Shown piece by piece: positions 17,727 through 26,896 of a stretch of 64,000 bases of DNA. Location: positions 62,001-126,000 of the forward strand of contig CAYTGM010000010.1 in the NCBI GenBank assembly GCA_964437365.1, given 5' to 3'. The notes beneath the pieces are model-generated. The model was not told the DNA's origin. It worked only from the letters and a program-made list of their open reading frames with translations, and did no database searches. The translations under genes and the position numbers were made by a program. Source of the stretch: CAYTGM01 sp964437365. GTDB taxonomy: Bacteria > Sumerlaeota > Sumerlaeia > SLMS01. Numbering within the stretch: position 1 is the stretch's first letter; the number at the start of each line of letters is the position of its first letter.

Positions 17727-17766
17727 CTCCAGAGCCTGCGGCACACTACACTCTAACCTTTGCGCC

Positions 17767-20634
17767 TCAACTCAGAGCAGCGATTTTTTCTTCAATAGCT
17801 TTCAGGTCAAGGTCGTATTTCTCGAGTTTCTCTTTCTCTGCCGCTACCACGTTGTCCGGAGCATTCGCGACGAACTTCTCGTTGGAGAGTTTCTTCGCGG
17901 TACTCTCTTTTCCCTTGGCCAGCTTCTGACGTTCTTTCTCAAGCCGTGTCAGTTCCTGCTCGCGTAACTCAGAAGGCAAGAGAACCTGAATCTTAAGGTC
18001 GCCGTCTATATAGGTACTGGCGAAAGGCGCTTCGTCGTGCGACGGAGCAATGGAGAGTTCATCAATCGACGCAAGGGATGAAATTTGAGCTTCCGCATCT
18101 TTTACAACAGTCAAATAGGACTCGTTTGGATGCTGAAGAAGAACATTAACCTTTGTGTTCGGAGGGACAGACATCTCGCCACGAATATTACGTATAGCGC
18201 TGATGATCGCCATGACATCGTTCATTTCACTCGTGCTGTCTGAGGCAGTGAATCCGACTCCGTTGGGCCAGGCCGCGGAACAAATAGAGAGTGAGGCAAA
18301 ACCATCGGTGAATCCGGGGAGATAATCGGACCCCCTTTCGGGAGCGGGCGTCGCTGCTTCACCAACCTTCGCATCGGCTAGGCGCTCACGCAGAAGCTGC
18401 CAGATCTCTTCTGTCGCGTAAGGAATCACCGGGTGAAGAAGACGCAGAACATTTTCAACAACGGTAAGAAGGACGACTTTAGCCGTGAGGCAGGAAGCTG
18501 AATCCGCAGCGACCGCCTTACCGTAAACACGCCCTTTCACCAGCTCGAGATACCAGTCACAGAAATGATCCCAGAGAAACTTATAGATGTGGGAAACGTA
18601 CTGGTCGAACTCGTATTTGTTCAGACTCTCAGTTGCGTTTGTAATACACTGATTCAACTCGCTGAGAATCCATTTGTCTTCACGCTCAAGTCCCTCATTC
18701 AGAACGCCAGATCTGAACTGCTCTGATGAGACATCGGAAGTTACTGAAAGCACAAAACGCGAGGCATTCCACATCTTGTTGATGAAGTTTCGATAACCTG
18801 ATATACGATGCTTATCAATTTCAATAGTTCTTCCCTGGCCAGAATAGGCGACTAGCGATATACGAACAGGATCGACGCCAAAGATTTCAAACATTTCGAG
18901 AGGATCTATGACGTTGCCTTTAGACTTGGACATTTTTTCCCACTTGAACTCTACGCCCTTGGGAAGCTTATCCATGTCATCAAGCCCCAGATCCACTCTT
19001 TCTTTCGGAGAGATCAGCTGAAGGTCCAGACCTTCACGTCTATAATAAGATTTTCCGAAAATGAGTCCGTGAAGAAAAACATCAGAGAAAGGCTTCTTAC
19101 CAGTGAGGGCGTATGACATCATCATCATACGGGCCACCCAGAAGAAAAGGATATCGTGTCCCGTTACCAGAACAGAAGTTGGGAAATAAGTATCTAGATC
19201 TTTTGTTTTTTCTGGCCAGCCCATGACACTGAAGGGCCAGAGAGAAGAGGAAAACCAGGTATCTAAAACATCGTTTTCCTGCTCCCACATATCAGGGTTC
19301 TTCTCAACTTCAGGAGGAAGCCCCTCGCCATCATAGCAGATCATTTCCTCGGGGTTATCTTTCTTGTACCAGACAGGAATGCGATGTCCCCACCAGAGCT
19401 GACGGCTGATGCACCAGTCGCGCAGGTTTTCCATCCACGAAAAGAAGGTGTTTTCCTGTTGCTTGGGAATAATTCGAATTTCACCTTCTCTGACCGCTTC
19501 GACAACCTGGTCGCGCAGGCCGCCCCATTTAACAAACCACTGATCAGACACGCGAGGTTCGATGATGGCCTTTGAACGATAGCCTCGACCAACGCGGTGA
19601 TCGTGTTTCTCGATCTTTTCGATAAGTCCGGCTTTTTTGAGATCAGCAACGATAGCTTCGCGGGCTGTATAGCGATCCATACCATTGTATTTTTCTGGAC
19701 CGTTGATAACCTTCGCGTCTTCTGTAAAAATCGTTATCAGCTCAAGATTCTTTCTCTGACCGCAGGCAAAATCGTTAGGATCGTGGGCAGGAGTAATCTT
19801 CACCATTCCCGAGCCAAACTCTTTCTTTACAAAGTCATCAGAGATGATAGGTATCTGACGGCCTGTCAGGGGGAGCTCGACCATTTGACCGACATCATTT
19901 GTATAGCGCTCGTCGCTTGGGTTCACAGCAACGGCAGAGTCCCCGAGCATTGTTTCAGGTCGAGTGGTTGCAACGATAGCATAGCGACCGCTACCGTCGG
20001 CATACGGGTATTTGATGTGCCAGAGTGAACCTTCTTCGTCTTCGTATTCAACTTCATCATCGGCGAGAGCAGTCAGAGAAACCGGATCCCAGTTGACCAT
20101 GTACTTACCGCGATAAATGAGTCCCTGATCGTAGAGAGTTTTAAAGGCAACGCGGACGGCCCTGGCGCGCTCTTCGTCAAGAGTGAAGGCCTCGCGGTCC
20201 CAGTCGCAGGAACAGCCGAGTGTCTTGATCTGGTTGGTGATGCGCTCGTGGTACTCGTCTTTCCATTTCCACACTTCTGCAACGAAGGCTTCGCGACCCA
20301 ATTCCTGTCGGGTCTTGCCTTCCTGACGGAGCTTTTCAACGACGACATGCTGTGTTGCGATTCCGGCGTGGTCTGTCCCTGGAACCCAAAGTGTATTATC
20401 ACCTTTCATCCGATGGTAGCGGATGAGAATATCCTGAAGGGTTTGTACGAGGCCATGTCCAAGGTGTAGAGCTCCCGTGACGTTGGGAGGCGGAATCACG
20501 ATACTGTAAGAATCCTCCTGGGCGTTTTGGTCGGCATGAAAGAGCTTATGCTCTTCCCAGAAAGAGCGCCATTTGGCCTCAGCCTCTTTGGGCTGGAAAT
20601 TCTTAGGTAGGTCGCGGAGTGATTCAGTGGACAT
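17767..20634 (-). CDS. valS: Valine--tRNA ligase
   Basis: This 955-residue class I aminoacyl-tRNA synthetase charges tRNA-Val. The HIGH-type motif is in PPPNVTGALHLGHG (48-61). The CP1 editing domain has TTRPETMLGDSAVAVNP, and the KMSKS loop is near residue 560 (KMSKSKGNVIDP). The anticodon-binding helical domain follows, and a C-terminal coiled coil (about 890-950, TRLEKERQKLAKGKEST) clamps the tRNA as in other ValRS. Length is normal. The upstream 130-base gap contains an AT-rich block (ATTAATAAATTATAA on the minus strand) that probably includes its promoter. No T-box leader is seen. Confidence 0.97.
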   Translation of the reverse strand: MSTESLRDLPKNFQPKEAEAKWRSFWEEHKLFHADQNAQEDSYSIVIPPPNVTGALHLGHGLVQTLQDILIRYHRMKGDNTLWVPGTDHAGIATQHVVVEKLRQEGKTRQELGREAFVAEVWKWKDEYHERITNQIKTLGCSCDWDREAFTLDEERARAVRVAFKTLYDQGLIYRGKYMVNWDPVSLTALADDEVEYEDEEGSLWHIKYPYADGSGRYAIVATTRPETMLGDSAVAVNPSDERYTNDVGQMVELPLTGRQIPIISDDFVKKEFGSGMVKITPAHDPNDFACGQRKNLELITIFTEDAKVINGPEKYNGMDRYTAREAIVADLKKAGLIEKIEKHDHRVGRGYRSKAIIEPRVSDQWFVKWGGLRDQVVEAVREGEIRIIPKQQENTFFSWMENLRDWCISRQLWWGHRIPVWYKKDNPEEMICYDGEGLPPEVEKNPDMWEQENDVLDTWFSSSLWPFSVMGWPEKTKDLDTYFPTSVLVTGHDILFFWVARMMMMSYALTGKKPFSDVFLHGLIFGKSYYRREGLDLQLISPKERVDLGLDDMDKLPKGVEFKWEKMSKSKGNVIDPLEMFEIFGVDPVRISLVAYSGQGRTIEIDKHRISGYRNFINKMWNASRFVLSVTSDVSSEQFRSGVLNEGLEREDKWILSELNQCITNATESLNKYEFDQYVSHIYKFLWDHFCDWYLELVKGRVYGKAVAADSASCLTAKVVLLTVVENVLRLLHPVIPYATEEIWQLLRERLADAKVGEAATPAPERGSDYLPGFTDGFASLSICSAAWPNGVGFTASDSTSEMNDVMAIISAIRNIRGEMSVPPNTKVNVLLQHPNESYLTVVKDAEAQISSLASIDELSIAPSHDEAPFASTYIDGDLKIQVLLPSELREQELTRLEKERQKLAKGKESTAKKLSNEKFVANAPDNVVAAEKEKLEKYDLDLKAIEEKIAALS

Positions 20635-20767
20635 GATAAGCCGGTAGAAATCCCTTATAATTTATTAATCGACAATGATCGAAGTTCCCAATCATTGGGG
20701 AAGTAGGGAATTGCGCGAATGGGAGGGGGAAGTCAAGACGGGGTTGGCCGTTTGGCCGAAGATCCCG

Positions 20768-23700
20768 CTAATCGCCCTGGATTGCTTTATACAATTCGTT
20801 AATGGACTGGAAGCGATTCCCAGGTTCTTTCTCCATGCATTTCATAATCACAGAGCGAAGAGGGTCGGGAACGGTGTCCGGCAGAGGTGGTGGGGCAGTA
20901 TGGATGTGGTGATACTCAATATTGCCAAGGTAGAAGGGTGGATGGCCACTCACCAACTCGTACATCATAATTCCGAGGGAATAGATATCTGTTCTCGCAT
21001 CAACACCTTCGCCAGTAATCTGTTCTGGTGCCATATAAAGAGGGGTACCGATGACGGCGGTGCCGCTCTTGGTTGAGTCCTCACTCTTAAGGATTTTAGC
21101 GATACCGAAGTCGGTAACTTTCACAGAGTTTTCATTAGTGATCATGACGTTGGCGGGCTTGATATCCCGGTGCACGATGTTAAGTCGGTGTGCATAGCTG
21201 AGAGCATCACAGATCTGAAGCAGGTAATAAATGAGCTGGTCAAAGCTGAAGGAAGTTCTCTCGGCGAGAAGGCGTTTGAGATCGTGCCCTTCAATATACT
21301 CCATGGAAATGAAGCGTTTATTGCCTGTCTCGAACATGTCGTGAATACGAACGATGTAGGGATGGCTGAGTTTTTTCGCGGCGCGAGCCTCTCGCTTGAA
21401 TCGCTCAACGGCAGACGGGTCGACCGTGAGGTAGTCGTTCAGTACTTTGAGGGCAACCTGCTCATCAAGAGTCTTGTCCTGAGCCTTATAGATGATCCCC
21501 ATGGATCCCCGGTTTATTTCTTCAATAATTGTGAAACGAGAGTCAGAGAGGATGGCTGCCTTGTTTTGTTCTGTTTCTTCCTGCTGTTTCTTAAGTTTAC
21601 CTCTAAGCTCTTCTACTTTCTTAGCAACATCCAGATACCCGGGGCTGTTTTCCTGCAGGTGCGTATAGACGCTGAGGGCATTATTAAACTGGCCAGTAGA
21701 TTCCATATCATTGGCGAGTCGATAGAGGATATCATTGAGCTCGTCAGTGGGGTTCAAATGTTTGAACTTTTGCCAGGCTAGAAAGTGAAGGTTCTTCTGC
21801 CAATGGCAAAGGCCAAGGATTTTAAGGGCACGTGTTTCGTACGCCTGATGATTCTGAAGGTCCTGAAGAAGTTCAATGGCGTCATCAACGCGATTGGATT
21901 TCAAGAAGAGCTTAACGAGTTTAAACTTGGCCGCAGCATCCTTATTCTTATCTGAACGGACCCGATAGAGGCGCTCCAGTTCTTTGAGGTCTTCTGGCTG
22001 TTGATCCGATTTTGCGGCTCTTTCGATATCTTCACTGGCAGCTTCGAAGTCTTCACACATTTCAAAGAAGCGCGCTCGTTCCCGGCGAACATTCGGTGCG
22101 TTATCGGTCAGTTCCATCAGATAAGAAAAAAGCTGAGAGACCTTTTCCGTTTGCCCGTGCCCGTACATGAGTCGGAGGTCAGAGATTTCGTCGAGTGCTT
22201 CTTCAATTTGACCACATATCCCTGACAGGATGACTCGTGCTCTCTTGACAAAGAAGCGATCGTCTGACACCCACGGTTCTTCGTAGAGTATTTTAATAGA
22301 TTTTTTGTATAGATCAAAGGAATCAGGGGACTGATCTTTCTCCTGTGCCAGGTCCAGGGCAGAATCAACAATTCCTGGCCAGTCTATATCTTCATCGATT
22401 TCCCCTGCAGGATAGTTCGAGGGTTTTTCAAAATCAGAATCAGGGATCGAAGGAATGGCTTCTTCCATTTCCCTTGCCTTGACAGGATCTATTCCGAGCT
22501 GTGTTTCGTCTTTGGATACTTCGGATACAAATTCTTCTGTTCTGTCGTCGTGTGTCGGCGGGAATTCAGGGGGGAGTGGAATCGATTCTTCCGGGATATT
22601 CGTTTGTGAATCTGCTGCAGCTTTCAGGTCGGCTCCTGCAGGTCCTTCTGCCATATTTGATGGCGACGCGTTTCCGTATCTCTTTGGAGCTGGATAGGGT
22701 TCTCCAGGAATCGGTGGATTGACTGGGCCTTTTTCTTTTCCAAGTTCGAGGCCTTTTATGGGAGCGTCCGTATCAAGTTTTTTTCCCCCAATACGACTTG
22801 TTGGTGCCGAGCCTGGATCAGCATCGCCGACCACGGCAAAATTCTCGGGGCTGCGCTCTACCACTGAAGAGTCAGCTCGCCGGGGTCGGGTCCGCGTGCT
22901 GAGACTAGAGGAATCTCCAGAAGGCATTCCTCGTTTCTTTCGCTTGAGTTGCTGCCCGCCGCCTGTGGCATCCATGCTATAGCGTGATTTTCTGCCACGT
23001 CTATCGGAGCGGTCGCGTCGTTTCTTAGCTTTGCGCCGTGATTTCTTTTCTTTCTCATCCAGCTCGCTGTGTATAATTGTAAGCGACTGGGCACTTCCCG
23101 AGCCTAATTCCTCTGCGCTGATTTCCATCACTCCGTCAGCGTTAACAAAGAAAGTCACCCGGATGCGCGCCTTCCCCTTGGTCTGTGCGGGTATATCTGT
23201 GAGGATAAACTTTCCGAGGCTTCTGTTTTGTGCCGCTTCAGGTTCTTCGCCCTGTAAAATGTGAATATTGACAAATTCCTGATTATCTTCAGTCGTTGTA
23301 AAGTTCTTGGCGGCTTTGATAGGTATCGTCGCATTCTTCTCAATGATTGTTGAGAATTTACCATCCTTAACCTCAATCCCAAGGGAGTGGGGCGCGACAT
23401 CGATCAGTGTAACTTCTTCTATGTTCCCGGAGAAAACCCCTGCCTGTGTTGCAGCACCGAGTGCTACCACTTCATCGGGGTTAATCCCTTTGAACGCTCC
23501 AATACCAAAAAAATCTTCAACGGAATCTTCAACGATGGGAATCCTTGTGGTTCCTCCGACGAGGATCACCTTGTCTACATCGCGCTTTTGAAGCCCCGCA
23601 TCCTCCAGGGCTCTTCGACAGCAGCGTATAGCACGATTGACAAAAGGTTCGATCAGCCCCTCGAATTCATCTCTCGTGATGCTGCGTTCGAGGTGTATAG

Positions 23701-24571
23701 GCTGTCCGTCTTTATAGGCAATAAAGGGAAGAGCGATAATTGACTGAGTCGCTGTGCTTAACTCAATTTTTGCTTTCTCTGCCTGTTCCTTCAATCGACG
23801 AAGAGTGACAGGGTCTTCTGTGAGGTCGACCCCCTTTTCCTCATGGAACTCATCAATAATGAGGTCAACAATCGCATTATCCAGATCGTCTCCACCCAGG
23901 TGAGCATCACCGGTGGAGGTGAGTACTTCAAATGTCTTCTCAGACACTTCGAGGATGGTCACATCAAAGGTTCCACCGCCGAAGTCATAAATGGCAATTG
24001 TCTCATCATCCTGAGAGGCTGTTTTACCAATCCCGTAAGCGAGGGCGGCTGCTGTTGGCTCATTAATCAGTCTGAGGACTTCCAGGCCAGCAAGTTCTGC
24101 TGCTTCCAGAGTTGCATTCCTTTGGCTGTCATCGAAGTTAGCAGGGACCGTAATAACGGCCTGCTTCACGTTCATACCCAGATATGATTCTGCTGATTCC
24201 TTAAGCTTTTGTAAAATCAGCGCGCTGACCTGTTGTGGAGAATAACCGAGTCCATCCACATCCAGAAGGACTTTTCCATCTTGTTCGACAACTTCGAAAG
24301 GAAAGAGATCGAGCTGATCTTCAATATCTGCGAATTCGCAGCCGATGAGCCGCTTCGTACTGCTGATTGTCCGTGCCGGATTCGTCGCAGCCTGGCGCCG
24401 AGCGATTTCACCGACGATACATTCATTATCGTCAAGAAACGCGACGACGGAGGGTGTCTTATTGGCTCCCTCCTGGTTGGGAATAACGACTGGCTCTTCG
24501 CCTTCCATCACCGCAACAACGGAGTTGGTCGTTCCCAAATCGATTCCAATGATCAACTGGTCCTGCTGCAT
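20768..24571 (-). CDS. Hsp70 (DnaK-like) - TPR - Ser/Thr protein kinase fusion
   Basis: This 1267-residue protein joins a chaperone to a kinase in one frame. Residues 1-375 are an Hsp70 ATPase with intact motifs (GIDLGTTNS, ITVPANFDDSQRNAT, YDFGGGTFDV, VILVGGTTRIP). Residues about 385-505 are the beta substrate-binding domain. The alpha-helical lid is missing and is replaced by a very basic stretch (KKSRRKAKKRRDRSDRRGRK). A low-complexity acidic/proline linker follows to about 730, then a helical TPR-like region (about 740-1000). A complete Hanks-type kinase fills 1010-1267: glycine loop NRGSMGIIY, Lys1042, HRDIKPANVM with Asp1136, DFG at 1154, APEQ. It has no signal peptide or membrane helix. 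It stands alone, with no grpE or dnaJ beside it. Hsp70-kinase fusions are not a described chaperone or kinase class to my knowledge. Confidence 0.93.
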   Translation of the reverse strand: MQQDQLIIGIDLGTTNSVVAVMEGEEPVVIPNQEGANKTPSVVAFLDDNECIVGEIARRQAATNPARTISSTKRLIGCEFADIEDQLDLFPFEVVEQDGKVLLDVDGLGYSPQQVSALILQKLKESAESYLGMNVKQAVITVPANFDDSQRNATLEAAELAGLEVLRLINEPTAAALAYGIGKTASQDDETIAIYDFGGGTFDVTILEVSEKTFEVLTSTGDAHLGGDDLDNAIVDLIIDEFHEEKGVDLTEDPVTLRRLKEQAEKAKIELSTATQSIIALPFIAYKDGQPIHLERSITRDEFEGLIEPFVNRAIRCCRRALEDAGLQKRDVDKVILVGGTTRIPIVEDSVEDFFGIGAFKGINPDEVVALGAATQAGVFSGNIEEVTLIDVAPHSLGIEVKDGKFSTIIEKNATIPIKAAKNFTTTEDNQEFVNIHILQGEEPEAAQNRSLGKFILTDIPAQTKGKARIRVTFFVNADGVMEISAEELGSGSAQSLTIIHSELDEKEKKSRRKAKKRRDRSDRRGRKSRYSMDATGGGQQLKRKKRGMPSGDSSSLSTRTRPRRADSSVVERSPENFAVVGDADPGSAPTSRIGGKKLDTDAPIKGLELGKEKGPVNPPIPGEPYPAPKRYGNASPSNMAEGPAGADLKAAADSQTNIPEESIPLPPEFPPTHDDRTEEFVSEVSKDETQLGIDPVKAREMEEAIPSIPDSDFEKPSNYPAGEIDEDIDWPGIVDSALDLAQEKDQSPDSFDLYKKSIKILYEEPWVSDDRFFVKRARVILSGICGQIEEALDEISDLRLMYGHGQTEKVSQLFSYLMELTDNAPNVRRERARFFEMCEDFEAASEDIERAAKSDQQPEDLKELERLYRVRSDKNKDAAAKFKLVKLFLKSNRVDDAIELLQDLQNHQAYETRALKILGLCHWQKNLHFLAWQKFKHLNPTDELNDILYRLANDMESTGQFNNALSVYTHLQENSPGYLDVAKKVEELRGKLKKQQEETEQNKAAILSDSRFTIIEEINRGSMGIIYKAQDKTLDEQVALKVLNDYLTVDPSAVERFKREARAAKKLSHPYIVRIHDMFETGNKRFISMEYIEGHDLKRLLAERTSFSFDQLIYYLLQICDALSYAHRLNIVHRDIKPANVMITNENSVKVTDFGIAKILKSEDSTKSGTAVIGTPLYMAPEQITGEGVDARTDIYSLGIMMYELVSGHPPFYLGNIEYHHIHTAPPPLPDTVPDPLRSVIMKCMEKEPGNRFQSINELYKAIQGD

Positions 24572-24587
24572 TTAGTTACCTGTAAAA

Positions 24588-24615
24588 ACTATACTCTGAC
24601 ATTTTCAGCCCGCAA
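24588..24615 (-). promoter_or_regulatory. Putative promoter of the Hsp70-kinase gene
   Basis: On the minus strand, TTGCGG (24615-24610), a 16-base spacer and TATAGT (24593-24588, five of six consensus bases) lie just before the ATG at 24571. The leader would be only about ten bases. No CIRCE heat-shock element is seen. Confidence 0.35.
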
Positions 24616-24693
24616 TACTTCATCAACACAAGAACCTCAAAGGGAAACAAGAGAAAACCCTTGGGGGAGGGAGTTTTTCACCCATATAAAATC

Positions 24694-24722
24694 GGCTGGT
24701 GAACGAGTTATGTCCACCAGCC
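24694..24722 (-). terminator. Terminator of the dockerin-like gene
   Basis: GGCTGGTG (24694-24701) and CACCAGCC (24715-24722) form a perfect 8-bp stem with a 13-base loop. On the minus strand it is followed by GATTTTAT. It lies 68 bases past the stop of the dockerin-like gene. Confidence 0.6.
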
Positions 24723-24789
24723 TTAAAATTGCAAAAGCAATCTCGTGATGTAGGCGATTATCCGAGAAATCGCTCTCCCTTTTCAGAGA

Positions 24790-25647
24790 TTACATCATTC
24801 CAAGAATCATCGCCTGAAGCCTTGTCAGGTCATCCTGGTCGATCGTTCCGTCTTTTGATCCCTGGTTGGGGATATCTGCATTCGAGAATAGAATTGGATC
24901 ATCGCTTGGTGGGTTTGTGAGAAACTCAATCAGACGGGTAATGTCCGCCACATCAACAACTCCATCACCATTTGCGTCACCAACAACTTCACTGACGATT
25001 CGGAATGCATCAAAGCCTGAGCCGCCCTGCGCCAGGTTCTTAAATCCATTCAGCGAGGTAACAGTATTATCTCGGAATCCAAGAGGAGACTGGTTCTTCT
25101 GGTCGTTATCTACCCATATGTCCCAGGTCTGGTCGGTGAAATCGAGACGAATGGTAATTTTGAACCAGTTAGTCTCGTTTGCCTGCCCGAGGGTGACGTT
25201 TGTGGAGACGACATTTTGAGGATTGATGCTGCCCGTTCCGTCTCCATCCAGCACTTGAATACCTTCGGCGCTACTGAAGTGAACGATAGCGGAGGCACCC
25301 GTCAGTGGCCAGTTTGCATTATCGAGTGTTTGATCGCTGCCAGCACCGCGGAAATACCCTTCAACGAAAACAACATCACCTGCCGCATCCGTATCAGACT
25401 GTGTAAGGTCAAAGTCTAGGACAGCGCCTGCACCGAGTTCGACGTATTGATCACCTTCAAAAGCAGAGCCGCTGGCTACAGATACAGTTGAAGATTCGAC
25501 GGCCCATCGGGCGTCAGCAGTTGAGAAGGCTCCCGCACTGAATCCTTCACCGGCTTCAAAGCTGGTCTCGTAAACGGGAAGAGCGAGAGCAACTGTTGAC
25601 GATCCGATGGTTAGTGCCGCCAAGGCTGTTTGAAACAACTTTTTCAC
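24790..25647 (-). CDS. Secreted protein with C-terminal dockerin-like EF-hand repeats
   Basis: This 285-residue protein has a signal peptide (MKKLFQTALAAL... cleaved near ALA-LP, residue 22). A beta-rich domain of about 190 residues resembles concanavalin/LamG-type sandwiches (NWFKITIRLDFTDQTWDIWVD). At the end are two calcium-loop repeats, GDANGDGVVDVADITRLI and a second with DGTIDQDDLTRL. These resemble type I dockerin repeats, which are also common in planctomycete-type secreted proteins without cellulosomes. It is likely exported to the periplasm or outside. No cohesin gene is in the window. It has its own terminator. Confidence 0.8.
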   Translation of the reverse strand: MKKLFQTALAALTIGSSTVALALPVYETSFEAGEGFSAGAFSTADARWAVESSTVSVASGSAFEGDQYVELGAGAVLDFDLTQSDTDAAGDVVFVEGYFRGAGSDQTLDNANWPLTGASAIVHFSSAEGIQVLDGDGTGSINPQNVVSTNVTLGQANETNWFKITIRLDFTDQTWDIWVDNDQKNQSPLGFRDNTVTSLNGFKNLAQGGSGFDAFRIVSEVVGDANGDGVVDVADITRLIEFLTNPPSDDPILFSNADIPNQGSKDGTIDQDDLTRLQAMILGMM

Positions 25648-25807
25648 GGTCCCCTATTCCTTTCGCGTTAAACTATTGGTTTCTTGCTCCAGAGAATTTT
25701 CGAGCTGGAGCTCTCATCATGCCTGTTGAGAATGAAGAAAGTTCCGCAAGCAAAGCAAGAGAAACTACTTGAATTCAGCCAATTTTCTCGGTTTGAGACA
25801 TGAATAT

Positions 25808-26884
25808 TCAAGGAGTGTAGTCAATTTCTCCCTCAATGGACAACGAAAACTTTACCAAAAGTTCGATCACAGACTCGATATCCTTGTACGAAGCCAATTC
25901 AATCGTGTTGTGCATGTATCTGAGGGGAATTCCAACATAAGCCCCAGGAATACCAGTCCTTGTCATCGGGAGCACATCCGCATCAGTAAATCCACGACCA
26001 CTGTCGAACTCCAACTGATACGGGATCTTGTGCTTTTTGGCGACCTCGATCAGGCTATTCACAAGCTTGTTGTTCAAACTTACTCCGACAGAGATAATCA
26101 CTCCCTTTCCCATCTTCGCGTCGCCCTGGGTGCGCTTGTCTCCGCCAGGAATGTCCATCGCATGGTTGACATCTACGGCAATGGCAGCGGTGGGCATCAA
26201 CCGATGTGCAACAGCACCCGCACCCGGCATTATCGGCAAACCAGACTCTTCCTGAACCGTAGCTGCCGCGTGGACAGTCGGAAAAAGTTCTTTCTGCTTC
26301 TTCTTCAGCCGTCTTAGAACTTCAGCAATGACAAATGCCCCGAAACGGTTGTCATGACGAGAGGCGATTCTGTCGTTCAACAACTCCAGATGTTCTTCTC
26401 CCACCATCACCGGTGTACCGATAGGAGCATACTCCTGTGCTTCTGACTTTGAGCTGGCTCCAATATCGATCCACATGTCCTTGAACCTGGACTTCTTCTT
26501 TCTCGCTTCAGGATCCATCAAGTGTATCGCAAGCTTGCCGATAACCCCTGAAATGTCTCCCTTGGGACCGCAAACCCTAACCGGCTGGCTGACCAGTGTC
26601 TCTGGGTCTATACCGCCGACCGGAGCGAAATACAGATACCCATTGTCATCAATATATCGTACGATCAAACCAATTTGATCTATATGACCAAGTAGAAGGA
26701 GCGACGTCGCGGGGTTGTCACCATCAAGCGTAGCGATCTCCGAACCATTCGCATCCGTAAAGGTTGAGTCCGCGATGCCTTTCAGTTGCTTCTTCCAGAC
26801 TTCACGAGCCTTCTCTTCAAAACCCGATATCCCTGGCGTGAGGAGCAACTCTTTGAGTCGCTTCTTTTCGTCATTCTTCATCAA
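25808..26884 (-). CDS. M42 family metallo-aminopeptidase
   Basis: This 358-residue cytoplasmic peptidase belongs to the FrvX/YpdE/TET group, which forms dodecamers that trim peptides. All metal and catalytic residues are seen: His67 and Asp69 (LLGHIDQIGL), Asp178 (SRHDNRFGA), Glu212-Glu213 (VQEESGLP), Asp238 (IAVDVNHAMD), and the late histidine in RYMHNTIEL. Length is usual for the family. It sits 12 bases after the subtilase stop on the same strand, so the secreted protease and this peptidase may be co-transcribed as a protein-degradation pair. Confidence 0.92.
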   Translation of the reverse strand: MMKNDEKKRLKELLLTPGISGFEEKAREVWKKQLKGIADSTFTDANGSEIATLDGDNPATSLLLLGHIDQIGLIVRYIDDNGYLYFAPVGGIDPETLVSQPVRVCGPKGDISGVIGKLAIHLMDPEARKKKSRFKDMWIDIGASSKSEAQEYAPIGTPVMVGEEHLELLNDRIASRHDNRFGAFVIAEVLRRLKKKQKELFPTVHAAATVQEESGLPIMPGAGAVAHRLMPTAAIAVDVNHAMDIPGGDKRTQGDAKMGKGVIISVGVSLNNKLVNSLIEVAKKHKIPYQLEFDSGRGFTDADVLPMTRTGIPGAYVGIPLRYMHNTIELASYKDIESVIELLVKFSLSIEGEIDYTP

Positions 26885-26896
26885 GAGCCCCTGCGT

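Larger units (their letters stand above)
16619..17766. other. Long non-coding region dense in perfect hairpins
   Basis: No convincing gene lies in these 1148 bases. Two open frames of 78-88 codons on the minus strand have arginine- and serine-rich translations and no ribosome sites. At least nine short perfect or near-perfect hairpins occur: 16882-16898, 17128-17162, 17183-17199, 17271-17286, 17309-17329, 17417-17433, 17495-17511, 17561-17627 and 17678-17726. It may be a repeat graveyard, a structured RNA region, or both. Confidence 0.7.
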
